A stretch of 64,000 bases of DNA from Selaginella moellendorffii. Lineage: Eukaryota > Streptophyta > Lycopodiopsida > Selaginellales > Selaginellaceae. Of this stretch, positions 63,995 through 64,000 are shown piece by piece. The translations under genes were made by a program, and so were the position numbers. Positions within the stretch are counted from its first letter, which is position 1; each line of letters opens with the position of its first letter. The DNA is taken from contig NW_003314269.1 in the NCBI RefSeq assembly GCF_000143415.4, forward strand, positions 1,082,321-1,146,320. The letters run 5' to 3'. The notes under the pieces are model-generated. The model saw nothing but the letters and a program-made list of their open reading frames with translations. It was not told the DNA's origin and searched no databases.

Positions 63995-64000
63995 GGTCTC

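Noticed and set aside
1-64000. CRISPR arrays, bacterial operons or phage systems
   Set aside because: Introns, plant gene families and LTR retrotransposons show nuclear plant DNA; no spaced direct repeats of CRISPR type exist.

Overview
The window is nuclear DNA of a land plant, most likely a lycophyte close to Selaginella moellendorffii. The grounds are: plant-only families (PHT4 carrier, PLS-type PPR proteins, GH17 glucanase with an X8 domain, ARID-HMG protein, RWP-RK factor, BURP protein, BIR-type receptor pseudokinase); very short introns (mostly 50-75 bp); tightly packed genes; large intronless PPR genes; and plant LTR retrotransposons primed by initiator tRNA-Met. The species is an inference. 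The exon models below come from splice signals, reading frame and family homology read by eye.

Bases 1-30,000 are a gene-dense arm. In order: the 3' end of a PHT4-type anion transporter (+); two convergent intronless PPR genes; an intronless 889-residue 2OG-Fe(II) oxygenase-like protein (-); a six-exon GT8 glycosyltransferase (-); a third PPR gene (-); cytidine deaminase (-), divergent from a nine-exon PWWP gene (+); a six-exon ARID-HMG gene (+); tRNA-Lys(CUU); chloroplast-type inorganic pyrophosphatase (+); a broken BURP gene (-); a 19-exon M1 aminopeptidase (+); a GPI-anchored beta-1,3-glucanase (-); an RWP-RK factor (-); a GIY-YIG (SLX1-like) nuclease (-); and a BIR2/BIR3-like LRR receptor pseudokinase (-).

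Bases 30,000-64,000 are nested retrotransposon DNA. Old plus-strand Gypsy copies, now AT-rich and full of stops, lie at about 32-33.3 kb and 38.4-46 kb. Younger insertions sit in them: a 452-bp TRIM element (target duplication TGCCG), a solo LTR of 1.75 kb with a perfect ATATG duplication, a second solo LTR (CAAAC/CAAGC) and an LTR fragment. The solo LTRs carry a minisatellite open in many reading frames. From 51.9 kb to the window end lies a less decayed minus-strand Gypsy element. It is interrupted by a Copia fragment (61.6-63.1 kb) and by a complete, apparently non-coding 6.87-kb LTR element (53,263-60,132, duplication TAAAT). A strongly decayed relative of the latter occupies about 33.4-37.9 kb.

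The outlier is a roughly 1.7-kb AT-rich island (50.2-51.87 kb). It carries a secreted bulb-type-lectin-like reading frame, interrupted by a 100-N assembly gap and unlike its surroundings in base composition. No new multi-gene system is evident. The points most worth checking are this island, the non-coding LTR element and its decayed relative, the TRIM, the minisatellite LTRs and two GC-AG introns.
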